From a virus, in the IMG/VR virus record IMGVR_UViG_3300043435_000812, positions 1-25,840 of that record: a DNA stretch of 25,840 nt, one strand, 5' to 3'. A program made the translations under genes and the position numbers. Positions 7,070 through 13,235 of the stretch are shown in pieces (the stretch's first letter is position 1; every line of letters starts with the position of its first letter). The notes under the pieces are model-generated. The model made no database searches. It saw only the letters and a program-made list of their open reading frames with translations, and had not been told where the DNA came from.

Positions 7070-7090
7070 AGACACTCACCAAGAGTGTCT
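7070..7090 (-). terminator. Hairpin after the zinc-ribbon gene (weak terminator)
   Basis: AGACACTC (7070-7077) and GAGTGTCT (7083-7090) form a perfect 8-bp stem with a 5-nt loop, 4 nt past the end of the minus-strand gene at 7095. On the minus strand it is followed only by TTTCC, so as a terminator it is weak. It may instead protect the transcript end or be a binding site. Confidence 0.5.
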
Positions 7091-7094
7091 GTTC

Positions 7095-7814
7095 TTAGAC
7101 ATCATACTCCTCTTTGAATATGAATCCATAACCAATCAATGTTAGGTATTCCTGTGTTCTCTCATCAGTCCTTAGATCTATATGGAACTCTCTACCACCA
7201 TCAACAATCTTTGTATGACAAAAGTAATCCTTTACATTGAACTTGTTTGTGTCTATACCTCTTGTTGTGTTTGATGCAATAACTTTCTGGCAGGTATAGC
7301 ATATCAACCTGCTATTGCTCTTTGGTTTTGTTTCAAGACACCTACCACATAGAATGTTTCCATCATTTAGATTCATTCCTTTATACATTTTCTTTGTTCT
7401 CTCTACTTTCTCTACTGGTGTAGGTTCTGGTGTTTCCTTTACAGGTTTCATTTTCCTTTCTCTAACCACTTTTGGTTCTTTTGCTGCTTCTACACCAGCA
7501 ATGTTGCCACACCTGGTCCTTTTCTTTGGAAAGTATTTGTTGAGTTTCCTTCTTTTTGAGACAGTATATTTGTTGTAACTATCATTTCTCATTTCACCAA
7601 TAGTATCAAATGATTCAATCCACTCAATCAGTTCCTCATCTGTGTATTTCAACTGTGAAGTCATTTTTTCTGGAAAGTATCCTTTCAACCCTCTTTTGAT
7701 ACACTGTTGATAGTGAGCATAGTTATCCATTCTCAACTCTTTTATTGTCTTTTTTGACTTGATCCATTCAATCAGTTCCTCATCTGTTTTAGGATCTCTC
7801 TGTGTTCTTGCCAT
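7095..7814 (-). CDS. Tandem-repeat DNA-binding-type protein with a zinc ribbon
   Basis: 239 residues in three parts. Residues 10-49 and 58-97 are two copies of one roughly 40-residue helical unit: both begin TDEELIEWI, continue with TI.E.R.D.Y.. and end K.YFP. Similar repeats occur in phage homing-type endonucleases, where they are thought to contact DNA. Residues 110-147 are a basic, proline-rich linker. Residues 154-176 hold a zinc knuckle, CGRC (C156, C159) and CYTC (C172, C175). The C-terminal part (185-239) is unassigned; no nuclease motif was recognised. The gene is divergent from the plus-strand gene at 7893 and probably shares its control region. Possibly a regulator or a degenerate homing-type protein. 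Confidence 0.72.
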   Translation of the reverse strand: MARTQRDPKTDEELIEWIKSKKTIKELRMDNYAHYQQCIKRGLKGYFPEKMTSQLKYTDEELIEWIESFDTIGEMRNDSYNKYTVSKRRKLNKYFPKKRTRCGNIAGVEAAKEPKVVRERKMKPVKETPEPTPVEKVERTKKMYKGMNLNDGNILCGRCLETKPKSNSRLICYTCQKVIASNTTRGIDTNKFNVKDYFCHTKIVDGGREFHIDLRTDERTQEYLTLIGYGFIFKEEYDV

Positions 7815-7839
7815 ATTTTTTTTATTTTTTTAGTGTATA

Positions 7840-7857
7840 TTATAGTTTTTATAGTTA
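7840..7857. repeat. Tandem 9-bp repeat in the divergent control region
   Basis: The plus strand is TTATAGTTTTTATAGTTA, 17 of 18 bases identical to 5823-5840. It lies between the divergent starts at 7814 and 7893, just upstream of the TATATTTG box. Confidence 0.5.
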
Positions 7858-7864
7858 TTTTTTG

Positions 7865-7872
7865 TATATTTG
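7865..7872 (+). promoter_or_regulatory. TATATTTG -7 box before the 7893 gene
   Basis: A match to the Bacteroidetes -7 consensus TAnnTTTG, ending 20 nt before the ATG. Unlike the later promoters of this island it has no TTTG box 19-20 nt upstream, so it may be weaker or depend on a factor binding the TATAGTTAT repeats just upstream. Confidence 0.5.
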
Positions 7873-7892
7873 TTGTATAAATAATAAATGAT

Positions 7893-8333
7893 ATGGAAAA
7901 CAAGTTAGAAAAGGTTATTGGTGTTTTTGCTGACATCATACCAGTAAGGGCATTGGAAACAATGAAAGAAAGAGTATTCTTAGATACTGAGGAGTTTGAA
8001 CTTGGTATTGGAATAGATGAAATGATTTCTAAGTTCAGTGATGGTTCAAATACACACTGGATTGATGAGGTTGTCTGTATGACAATAGATGATGAGGATA
8101 CAAACTCACAGTATATCAATGGTGGTTTCAGTAAAGATTTCTGGCATAACTTCAATGACAACCAACACATAATGAAACCACTTCTTTATGATAAGGTTAT
8201 TACCAGTTTATCAGTTGAGATAATCCAGTGGTTGATAAGTGAAAACAGAGAAAAAAAGATTGATGAGGTTTTCAGAGACTCTAAAAAAGATAAAGAGGAG
8301 TTTGACAAATGGGTTGATGAAAACTTACAATAA
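7893..8333 (+). CDS. Acidic hypothetical protein
   Basis: 146 residues, strongly acidic (DTEEFELGIGIDEMISKFSD, TIDDEDTNSQ, then a charged C-terminal helix with DSKKDKEEFDKWVDENL). No signal peptide, membrane span or known motif. It is the first of five plus-strand genes that run against the main direction of transcription. The ATG follows an A/T-only leader and a TATATTTG box. Small acidic proteins made early by phages often bind host enzymes, and this would suit its place, but the sequence itself does not show a function. Confidence 0.72.
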   Translation: MENKLEKVIGVFADIIPVRALETMKERVFLDTEEFELGIGIDEMISKFSDGSNTHWIDEVVCMTIDDEDTNSQYINGGFSKDFWHNFNDNQHIMKPLLYDKVITSLSVEIIQWLISENREKKIDEVFRDSKKDKEEFDKWVDENLQ

Positions 8334-8334
8334 G

Positions 8335-8366
8335 TTTGGTAGAATCAGAAAAGTTCCTTATATTTG
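8335..8366 (+). promoter_or_regulatory. Bacteroidetes-type promoter (TTTG-N20-TATATTTG)
   Basis: TTTG at 8335-8338, a 20-nt spacer, TATATTTG at 8359-8366, then GAATATACAAAAACAC-like sequence up to the ATG at 8396. The -33 box starts two bases after the previous stop codon. Box sequence and spacing fit the known Flavobacteria/Bacteroides consensus. Confidence 0.85.
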
Positions 8367-8395
8367 AATATACAAAAACACAAAAACTCTCCATT

Positions 8396-8659
8396 ATGAA
8401 AATGTATAAAACAACAAGAGAATACTTTGAATGTGTATATTACACTGTATCCTATAACTTCCCTGTTAGTGTTGAATGGACTTCTGATAAAGAAAAAGTT
8501 ACTGAGATAGTTGATGAGTTGATTTCACTTCTTGATAAGAAAGAAGTGAAATCCTTTATCAAAGATATGGATAGACTCTACAAATCATACTCAAATACTT
8601 TTGAATATGAGGAAGGTCTACACTCTATCTGGAATAACCATATTGAAAATAAGTTGTAA
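8396..8659 (+). CDS. Small hypothetical protein
   Basis: 87 residues, starting MKMYKTTREYF. The frame is open back to 8336, but an upstream start would lie inside the promoter (8335-8366), so ATG 8396 is chosen; it also lies at the same distance from the -7 box as in the neighbouring genes. The protein has a beta-like N-terminal part (CVYYTVSYNFPVSVEW) and a charged helical C-terminal part (VTEIVDELISLLDKKEVKSF). No family recognised. It is one of four genes with near-identical private promoters. Confidence 0.7.
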   Translation: MKMYKTTREYFECVYYTVSYNFPVSVEWTSDKEKVTEIVDELISLLDKKEVKSFIKDMDRLYKSYSNTFEYEEGLHSIWNNHIENKL

Positions 8660-8662
8660 TCA

Positions 8663-8694
8663 TTTGGTCCATTAGAAAAGAATCCTTATATTTG
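8663..8694 (+). promoter_or_regulatory. Bacteroidetes-type promoter (TTTG-N20-TATATTTG)
   Basis: TTTG at 8663-8666, 20-nt spacer, TATATTTG at 8687-8694, again followed by AATATACAAAAAC. The -33 box begins 4 nt after the preceding stop. Drives the gene starting at 8725. Confidence 0.85.
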
Positions 8695-8724
8695 AATATA
8701 CAAAAACCCTAAAAACTTTATATT

Positions 8725-9174
8725 ATGAGCAAGACAGAGAAAATGAGACAGGTTTATTTATTAGACACACATATTGACTACTTATGTGATTTCTATTGTT
8801 GTGAGTTACAACCAGTAGATGTTGAGTTACAGAAACAAATAGCAAAGTATAAAAATACAGAAGTTGATTTGATACCAAAACCAGGTCTATACTCTGAACA
8901 CTTCTCAAATAGATTGACCAAACAAATGATAGTTGATGGTATCAACAAGTTGTTTGATGAACATGGTTTATTCTGTGTAAGACAGGGTGAGATAAGCAGA
9001 GAAAACTTCAAAGCATGGTTTGCTATGATCCACCCAGAGATTTATCCATATGATGATATGGAATATGCTATTGGTTGGAATAACAAAAAACTCAAAGCAA
9101 AAAGAGTTGAAGTTGAAAAAGTGTGGAAAGAAAATGCAACAGAAAAAGTTGCAGATTATTGGAATAATCTTTGA
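8725..9174 (+). CDS. Hypothetical protein
   Basis: 149 residues, starting MSKTEKMRQVYLLDTHIDYL. A Cys pair (FYCCEL) lies near residue 25 and there is a helical stretch with LTKQMIVDGINKLFDEHG, followed by FCVRQGEISRENFKAWFAMI and a basic helical tail (KKLKAKRVEVEKVWKENATE). The LTKQMIVDGINKLF...ISRENFKAW pattern could be a helix-turn-helix or EF-like helical pair, but no clear motif is present. The stop codon TGA overlaps the TTTG box of the next promoter. No function assigned. Confidence 0.72.
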   Translation: MSKTEKMRQVYLLDTHIDYLCDFYCCELQPVDVELQKQIAKYKNTEVDLIPKPGLYSEHFSNRLTKQMIVDGINKLFDEHGLFCVRQGEISRENFKAWFAMIHPEIYPYDDMEYAIGWNNKKLKAKRVEVEKVWKENATEKVADYWNNL

Positions 9175-9201
9175 TAGAATCAAAAAAGTTCCTTATATTT
9201 G
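9170..9201 (+). promoter_or_regulatory. Bacteroidetes-type promoter overlapping a stop codon
   Basis: TTTG at 9170-9173 shares bases with the TGA stop (9172-9174) of the previous gene. A 20-nt spacer, nearly identical to that at 8339-8358, leads to TATATTTG at 9194-9201. The gene start is ATG 9226. Confidence 0.85.
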
Positions 9202-9225
9202 AATATAACAAAAACACACAATAAA

Positions 9226-9675
9226 ATGGAAACATATAGCGCAAAAGTGAAAGGTAACAATGGTGTTATCAACATCCCTGAACAGACAAAAGCATTCAAG
9301 GACTTTCTATCAAATGATAGAGCAGATGGAGTAAGGACTGCATTCTATGAAGTCCATATTGAGAGAGGTCTTATCCAGGCACTTGATACATTGGATCAGT
9401 TCCAGTCACAGGCTACACTTTATCATTCACAAGGATATACAGAATACAAAACTGTGGTAGCAAAGAGTTACAAAGGAATAAAGTCAGCAAAACTACACAT
9501 ATTCACTCACTCTGATAAGTCAGAGGATAATGTCAACAACAGTATGGGAAGCCATATCAATGAATATGGTGAGAGAGTATTTGATAGTGTATCCTGGTTC
9601 TTTGGGTATATGCCTGGTGCATTTGACAGGGTCATAGCACAAGTTACATTTGAACCAAAGAAAAAGAGAAAATAG
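9226..9675 (+). CDS. Hypothetical protein
   Basis: 149 residues, starting METYSAKVKGNNGVINIPEQ. An in-frame TTG at 9199 lies inside the -7 box and is rejected. The sequence suggests an alpha/beta fold: a beta-rich start, AFKDFLSND helix, FYEVHIERGLIQALDTLDQF, KTVVAKSYKGIKSAKLHIFT, and a C-terminal strand region VFDSVSWFFGYMPGAFDRVI ending in a basic tail (EPKKKRK). No family recognised. A GCGC site (9239-9242), the only one on a plus-strand gene, encodes Ser-Ala here. Private promoter, like its neighbours. Confidence 0.72.
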   Translation: METYSAKVKGNNGVINIPEQTKAFKDFLSNDRADGVRTAFYEVHIERGLIQALDTLDQFQSQATLYHSQGYTEYKTVVAKSYKGIKSAKLHIFTHSDKSEDNVNNSMGSHINEYGERVFDSVSWFFGYMPGAFDRVIAQVTFEPKKKRK

Positions 9676-9707
9676 TTTGGAGTATTGTGAAATACTCCTT
9701 ATATTTG
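9676..9707 (+). promoter_or_regulatory. Promoter with an inverted repeat in its spacer
   Basis: TTTG at 9676-9679 follows the previous stop directly. The 20-nt spacer and last G of the -33 box contain the perfect 8-bp inverted repeat GGAGTATT/AATACTCC (9679-9686, 9691-9698). TATATTTG follows at 9700-9707. A dyad exactly between the boxes is a likely operator that would block RNA polymerase; it differs from the spacers of the sister promoters. Confidence 0.8.
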
Positions 9708-9728
9708 AATATACAAAAACACAGAGAT

Positions 9729-9959
9729 ATGAAAAAGAAAGTAGGAGTAAAAAAAGTATTGACAGCAATCTTTTGTATAAGACCATTTGGTGAAGGTATT
9801 GACAAGTTATACTACAATGATATATTTTCAGGTAAGTATGATAATATATTTAGATTACACACAGGTCTATGGACTGGTGAGGTTCTTTCACAACTTACAG
9901 TTGCTGACAAAAAGAAAATCAATGATTTTATTGATGAATCTAACTTTATAGATTCATAG
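9729..9959 (+). CDS. Small hypothetical protein
   Basis: 76 residues, starting MKKKVGVKKVLTAIFCIRPF. The frame extends upstream through a GTG at 9687, but that lies in the promoter, so ATG 9729 is chosen. A basic start, a short hydrophobic segment (VLTAIFCI), a middle with DKLYYNDIFSGKYDNIF and an acidic helical end (VADKKKINDFIDESNF). The hydrophobic segment is too short for a sure membrane span. Last gene of the first plus-strand island, closed by a strong terminator. No function assigned. Confidence 0.68.
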   Translation: MKKKVGVKKVLTAIFCIRPFGEGIDKLYYNDIFSGKYDNIFRLHTGLWTGEVLSQLTVADKKKINDFIDESNFIDS

Positions 9960-9963
9960 AAAT

Positions 9964-9999
9964 AAAAAAGACCAGGAATATGTCAACCTGGTCTTTTTT
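9964..9999. terminator. Bidirectional terminator between convergent genes
   Basis: AAAAAAGACCAGG (9964-9976) pairs perfectly with CCTGGTCTTTTTT (9987-9999) around a 10-nt loop. T-runs follow the stem on both strands, so it ends the plus-strand island and also the long minus-strand unit finishing at 10049. Confidence 0.92.
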
Positions 10000-10048
10000 A
10001 TTATTACACACATTAGTCAGACAATCATCCAACTCTATATTATATTTA

Positions 10049-10540
10049 TTATGGATTGAAAAGTTTTCCTATTCCTGGTAGCAACTTTATCACATCACTA
10101 TTATCATCATAGAATGTGGTTATACCTAAATCTTTTACTTTCTGTATCTTTCTTTGATTTGATCCTGCTGCTATTATATTCTCTCTTGGTATGTTTAGTT
10201 TGTCTGTTACAACCCACACCTCATTCAATCTAAAAAGACTTCTTGCTGTGATTACATAGTCACCACCCAGTTGTCTCCATAGTTGCTGACCTCTCTTTGT
10301 TGACAAAGTTCCATCAAAGTCCATTCCTATTTTCTCAACAGCAAACTTGTATGTTCCTCTAACAACATCTATCTGAGCACCAAGTGCTTCAAGATCACCT
10401 ATTGCAACTCCTTGTCCAATAGCCTTTTTCTTTGCTTCATTTTTACTTTCCTCATCACCAGGTGTATAAGCATAACATTTACCTGACTGACCCCATTTGA
10501 AACCTGGTTCATTGTTTATCTGACATTGTCTTATTGGCAT
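10049..10540 (-). CDS. HAD-like protein fused to a phage virion-type N-terminal motif
   Basis: 163 residues. The N-terminal 48 residues (PIRQCQINNEPGFKWGQSGKCYAY, then a charged helix to GQGVAIG) are the Cys-containing 'G.KWG.SGKCY' motif seen in several phage head proteins. From about 68 a HAD phosphatase-like core follows: motif I MDFDGTLS (D74, D76, T78), motif II VITAR (T98), lysines in NQRKIQKV (K131 or K134) and motif IV YDDNSD (D145-D146). All four positions are present, so catalysis is possible; there is no cap domain. It may be a small phosphatase or polynucleotide phosphatase. Last gene of the head unit, 1 nt after the holin. The motif assignments are by eye. Confidence 0.75.
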   Translation of the reverse strand: MPIRQCQINNEPGFKWGQSGKCYAYTPGDEESKNEAKKKAIGQGVAIGDLEALGAQIDVVRGTYKFAVEKIGMDFDGTLSTKRGQQLWRQLGGDYVITARSLFRLNEVWVVTDKLNIPRENIIAAGSNQRKIQKVKDLGITTFYDDNSDVIKLLPGIGKLFNP

Positions 10541-10541
10541 C

Positions 10542-10970
10542 TTATTCTGTTATTTTTTTTATGTCCTTCTTTACACTCATAACCTTTTTGACCAACTCTT
10601 TTACAAGTTCCCAAAATGACCTGTTTCCAAGTCTCTGTGAGTGTTCATCAAGTGATTTGACCTCTATATATGTCCAAAAGATAGACATACCCTTAGATAA
10701 GAGATATGATATACCAAACACCTTTCCACCAAACACAAACTTGTCTATCATAAGAACAAGAACAACACTTATCACATAAAAGAATGACTTTACAACTATG
10801 TTGAATAGTTTGTTAGAACTGAATGATTTCCATCCATTCATTTTTACAGACACATAGATTCCTACAAATGTATCAAGTAGAATAAAACTTATCAACATAA
10901 GTATAAGTGATTGTATTGGAGCAATGAATGTTCCAATGATTGTCAACATTGTAAGTAAAAAGTTTTTCAT
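10542..10970 (-). CDS. Phage holin
   Basis: 142 residues with about four hydrophobic segments (roughly 4-20, 22-42, 57-76 and 84-102) and a charged, lysine-rich C-terminal tail. The pattern LILMLISFILLDTFVGIYVS, then Y.EVKSLDEHSQRLG with an acidic E after the last span, matches the Phage_holin_4-type proteins common in Bacteroidetes and Firmicutes phages. Holins form inner-membrane lesions that release or activate the endolysin. No endolysin gene was recognised beside it, so that gene may lie outside the window or be one of the unknowns. It starts 1 nt after the minor head protein's stop, within the head unit. Confidence 0.78.
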   Translation of the reverse strand: MKNFLLTMLTIIGTFIAPIQSLILMLISFILLDTFVGIYVSVKMNGWKSFSSNKLFNIVVKSFFYVISVVLVLMIDKFVFGGKVFGISYLLSKGMSIFWTYIEVKSLDEHSQRLGNRSFWELVKELVKKVMSVKKDIKKITE

Positions 10971-10971
10971 A

Positions 10972-11484
10972 TTATACTCTCTCTACAAACACCATATACC
11001 AGTTGTGTCTGCAATAAGGTGTTGTTTGTCCTGTTTCTGGGTTATGATAGTATCCACCAGCATACTCAAAAACAGGTAACCCAAAACCATTAGACAAAGT
11101 GTTTATGTCATTTCTGGTGTAGAATCTATTAGCATCCAATATAATCTCACAGAAGTCCCTTGTTCTACCATCAGGTAGTATCTTTGGTCCATTTATTCCT
11201 TCTCTGAGGTCATATCTGAATCTAATCTCATACTTATCACCTAATGTTGGTCTGGTTATCACCTTCTTTTTTTTTGGGGGTCTACCTGGCACCCCTGTCT
11301 TTATAGCAAGTTCAAACTCCTGAATGAGTTCCCAAGTCATAGGAAGTTGATCTATGATCCTGAACTTTTCAGCAGGTTCACCCAACTCATTGACAAGTTT
11401 GATTTGTCTTTGTAGTTGTATTTCCTTCAACTCCTTTTTTTGAGAACTCTTTATAGAGTCTATATTTTTACTGAACTCACACAT
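10972..11484 (-). CDS. Putative minor head protein (Mu F-like C-terminal motif)
   Basis: 170 residues. The first 60 are helical and charged. A proline/lysine-rich hinge GVPGRPPKKKK (about 69-79) follows. The C-terminal part, beta-rich, contains GRTRDFCEIILDANRFYTR, then GFGLPVFEYAGG and PYCRHNWYMVF. The R.FC....CRH.W layout with a glycine pair between is the C-terminal signature of phage head morphogenesis (Mu F-like) proteins, though the usual N-terminal part is missing. It lies right after the connector gene, as minor head proteins do. The hinge is coded by five C then nine A on the coding strand, including an in-frame A_AAA_AAG slippery heptamer. Confidence 0.6.
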   Translation of the reverse strand: MCEFSKNIDSIKSSQKKELKEIQLQRQIKLVNELGEPAEKFRIIDQLPMTWELIQEFELAIKTGVPGRPPKKKKVITRPTLGDKYEIRFRYDLREGINGPKILPDGRTRDFCEIILDANRFYTRNDINTLSNGFGLPVFEYAGGYYHNPETGQTTPYCRHNWYMVFVERV

Positions 11485-11487
11485 ATC

Positions 11488-12063
11488 TTAGTATCCTCTA
11501 TTTGGAAATGAACCATTTGGTCCATAGAAGTATCTGTTTCTCTTTATTTCCCAATCCTCTCTATCAATATAGATTTCATCATTGAAAGCATTGTTGTAGT
11601 TAGGAAGTATTTGATTGTCATTGTATTGAGTATAGAGTGGAAAATCTACTCTAAACTGACAGATATAGTCTTTTGCTCTATCCTCAAAATATGCTGCTCT
11701 TTGATTGAGTTCTGACCTAAGATACTTCATTTCATCAAGTGATGCTGGATCAGCAAACTCATCTCTCATTTTGACAGCACCTTTGTTTCTCAACTTGATT
11801 GATAAGAAAGGTATTGAGATTTCTGCTGCTCTGTAAGCAAGTGCTTGTTTGATTATATCAACAAGTTCAGTCTCCTTTACATTCAATGTTCCTGCTTGAA
11901 TCTTTGAAGCAAGGTCATTGTATAGGTTCATACCAAGTATCTCTCTGGTATGGATGAGTTGAGCAGTCTCAATGTGAGGTGCTATCTCATTAGTGTCTAT
12001 GTTAGCATTCAAGGGTGTGAATGTCTTTATGTATTGTTGGTTTATCCAGATAAAAGTTGCCAT
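11488..12063 (-). CDS. Head-tail connector-like protein (DUF6712-type)
   Basis: 191 residues. The N-terminal half is helical: FTPLNANIDTNEIAPHIETA, then REILGMNLYNDLASKI and a helix with IIKQALAYRAAEISIPFLS, followed by KLRNKGAVK. This arrangement (Asn-Ile-Asp start, 'ILG..LY..L', conserved RNKG) is that of the DUF6712 connector family of Bacteroidetes phages, which sits below the portal. The C-terminal tail is rich in N, Y and F. It is 9 nt after the portal stop and 3 nt before the minor head gene, which supports the role. Family name from memory; not checked by a search. Confidence 0.7.
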   Translation of the reverse strand: MATFIWINQQYIKTFTPLNANIDTNEIAPHIETAQLIHTREILGMNLYNDLASKIQAGTLNVKETELVDIIKQALAYRAAEISIPFLSIKLRNKGAVKMRDEFADPASLDEMKYLRSELNQRAAYFEDRAKDYICQFRVDFPLYTQYNDNQILPNYNNAFNDEIYIDREDWEIKRNRYFYGPNGSFPNRGY

Positions 12064-12072
12064 ATTCTTTGA

Positions 12073-13227
12073 TTATATTGTGAATGGTTTCAACTTGTAA
12101 TGTATGTTGAATCCATTTAGTTTTAGAATGTCATTTACTGCATTTTCAAATACTCTTTGGTCTGGTTGAACTACAAACTTTGTGAAACATTTTACCTTTG
12201 TCTCAAAGTCTCCATTTCCTAACTGACCTGGAACCATTATTGAAAAGAGTTCAGGAGTAGTTGCTCTCTCACCAGTAAGTATTTTCTGTGTAATCTGGTC
12301 AGATATGATTGTGAACTGCTTATCTACATTTGAAACCTCTATTGGTGTGACATCTGGTGATAGTTCTTTACCATCAGAGAACATAACTATTGCTTTACCT
12401 GCTCTTTTTACACCACCAAATGACCTTTTCAATCCAGAAACAACATCATCTCTTTCCTCTTGTGATGCTGGTTTTCTATAAAACTTTACAACCATTGAAG
12501 GGTTGAATCCATTTTCAATCAAACTTCTGTAATAAAGACCAACTTGACTTTCAAGTGTGATCCAGTCCATTGCTGCTAAATATGTAGGTTCTCCATAGTA
12601 TTCATTTGATACCTTTGGACCTGACACATAAAAGATTTGTCTGTGATTCTCTTTATCACCTCTATCAAGGACCTCAATACACACTTCCTCCTCTCTCCTG
12701 TCTGACCAATCTCTTTTGTAGAACCATTCCTCTACATCACCATCATCAAACTTACCACTTCTCAACTTTGAAACATCAATCCTATTCACCTCAACAACTC
12801 TTGAAAAGTCAAGAGACCAGATTACCTCAAATGCCATAGCACCATATAACTGAAAGTCAAGTGATAGATCATACTTGTCTCTCTCAATGTCATCAATGAT
12901 TTTCAGAGCATCTATCTTTTGTTTCTCATCAAGGAAAGTTTCATCTATTGTATAACCTTCACCAACCACCATTTGTGCCTTTGTCTTTACAATAGCATTG
13001 TGTGTTGGACTTGTATTATACATATCCTTCAAGTATTCTGGGTATAGGTTATCCTCTCCATAGTCAACCCACTCATATACTCTGTTCTCTTTGATTATTG
13101 GTAAGTCAGTAACTGCTGACAATGAGAAAGTATCTATATAACTACCTTTATCAACAACCTTCTTTGGTTGTGAATCAATCACAGTAGTCACTTTTTGCTT
13201 TCCAAACTCCAAACCTAAAATCTTCAT
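12073..13227 (-). CDS. Portal protein
   Basis: 384 residues, somewhat short for the family. The N-terminal part reads VYEWVDYGEDNLYPEYLKDM then YNTSPTHNAIVKTKAQMVVG, the clip of the HK97/SPP1-type portal wing with the SP.H..I helix. The central stem region contains DFQLYGAMAFEVIWSLDFS and the wing/stem continues to ITLESQVGLYYRSLIENGF. The part KSFGG-like (KRSFGGVKRAGKAIVMFSDG) and FTIISDQITQKILTGERATT are typical of the crown-proximal helices. It forms the dodecameric DNA gate to which TerL docks. The order virion protein, portal, connector, minor head protein is intact. Unusual is that the terminase genes are 8 kb away rather than adjacent. Confidence 0.9.
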   Translation of the reverse strand: MKILGLEFGKQKVTTVIDSQPKKVVDKGSYIDTFSLSAVTDLPIIKENRVYEWVDYGEDNLYPEYLKDMYNTSPTHNAIVKTKAQMVVGEGYTIDETFLDEKQKIDALKIIDDIERDKYDLSLDFQLYGAMAFEVIWSLDFSRVVEVNRIDVSKLRSGKFDDGDVEEWFYKRDWSDRREEEVCIEVLDRGDKENHRQIFYVSGPKVSNEYYGEPTYLAAMDWITLESQVGLYYRSLIENGFNPSMVVKFYRKPASQEERDDVVSGLKRSFGGVKRAGKAIVMFSDGKELSPDVTPIEVSNVDKQFTIISDQITQKILTGERATTPELFSIMVPGQLGNGDFETKVKCFTKFVVQPDQRVFENAVNDILKLNGFNIHYKLKPFTI

Positions 13228-13235
13228 ATATCTTT

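Larger units (their letters stand above)
6888..7094. other. 207-nt AT-rich intergenic region with stacked repeats (candidate origin or control region)
   Basis: The longest gene-free stretch in the window. In order it holds the TATAC-N5-GTATA dyad (6931-6946), a perfect 10-bp inverted repeat TTATACACTT/AAGTGTATAA (6954-6963 and 6983-6992) around a T-rich spacer, eight tandem TAA units (7006-7029), and an 8-bp hairpin (7070-7090). It separates the polymerase-like gene from the zinc-ribbon gene. Stacked repeats plus an easily melted tract beside a replication-type gene suggest a replication origin; a complex promoter is the simpler alternative. Confidence 0.4.

Noticed and set aside
7772-8170. 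Minus-strand frame of 132 codons across the divergent promoter region
   Set aside because: It overlaps both the zinc-ribbon gene start and the promoted plus-strand gene, crosses AT-only regulatory sequence and has low-complexity translation.
9199-9225. Upstream TTG start for the gene at 9226
   Set aside because: It lies within the TATATTTG box; transcripts would start after it. The ATG at 9226 has the same spacing as in sister genes.
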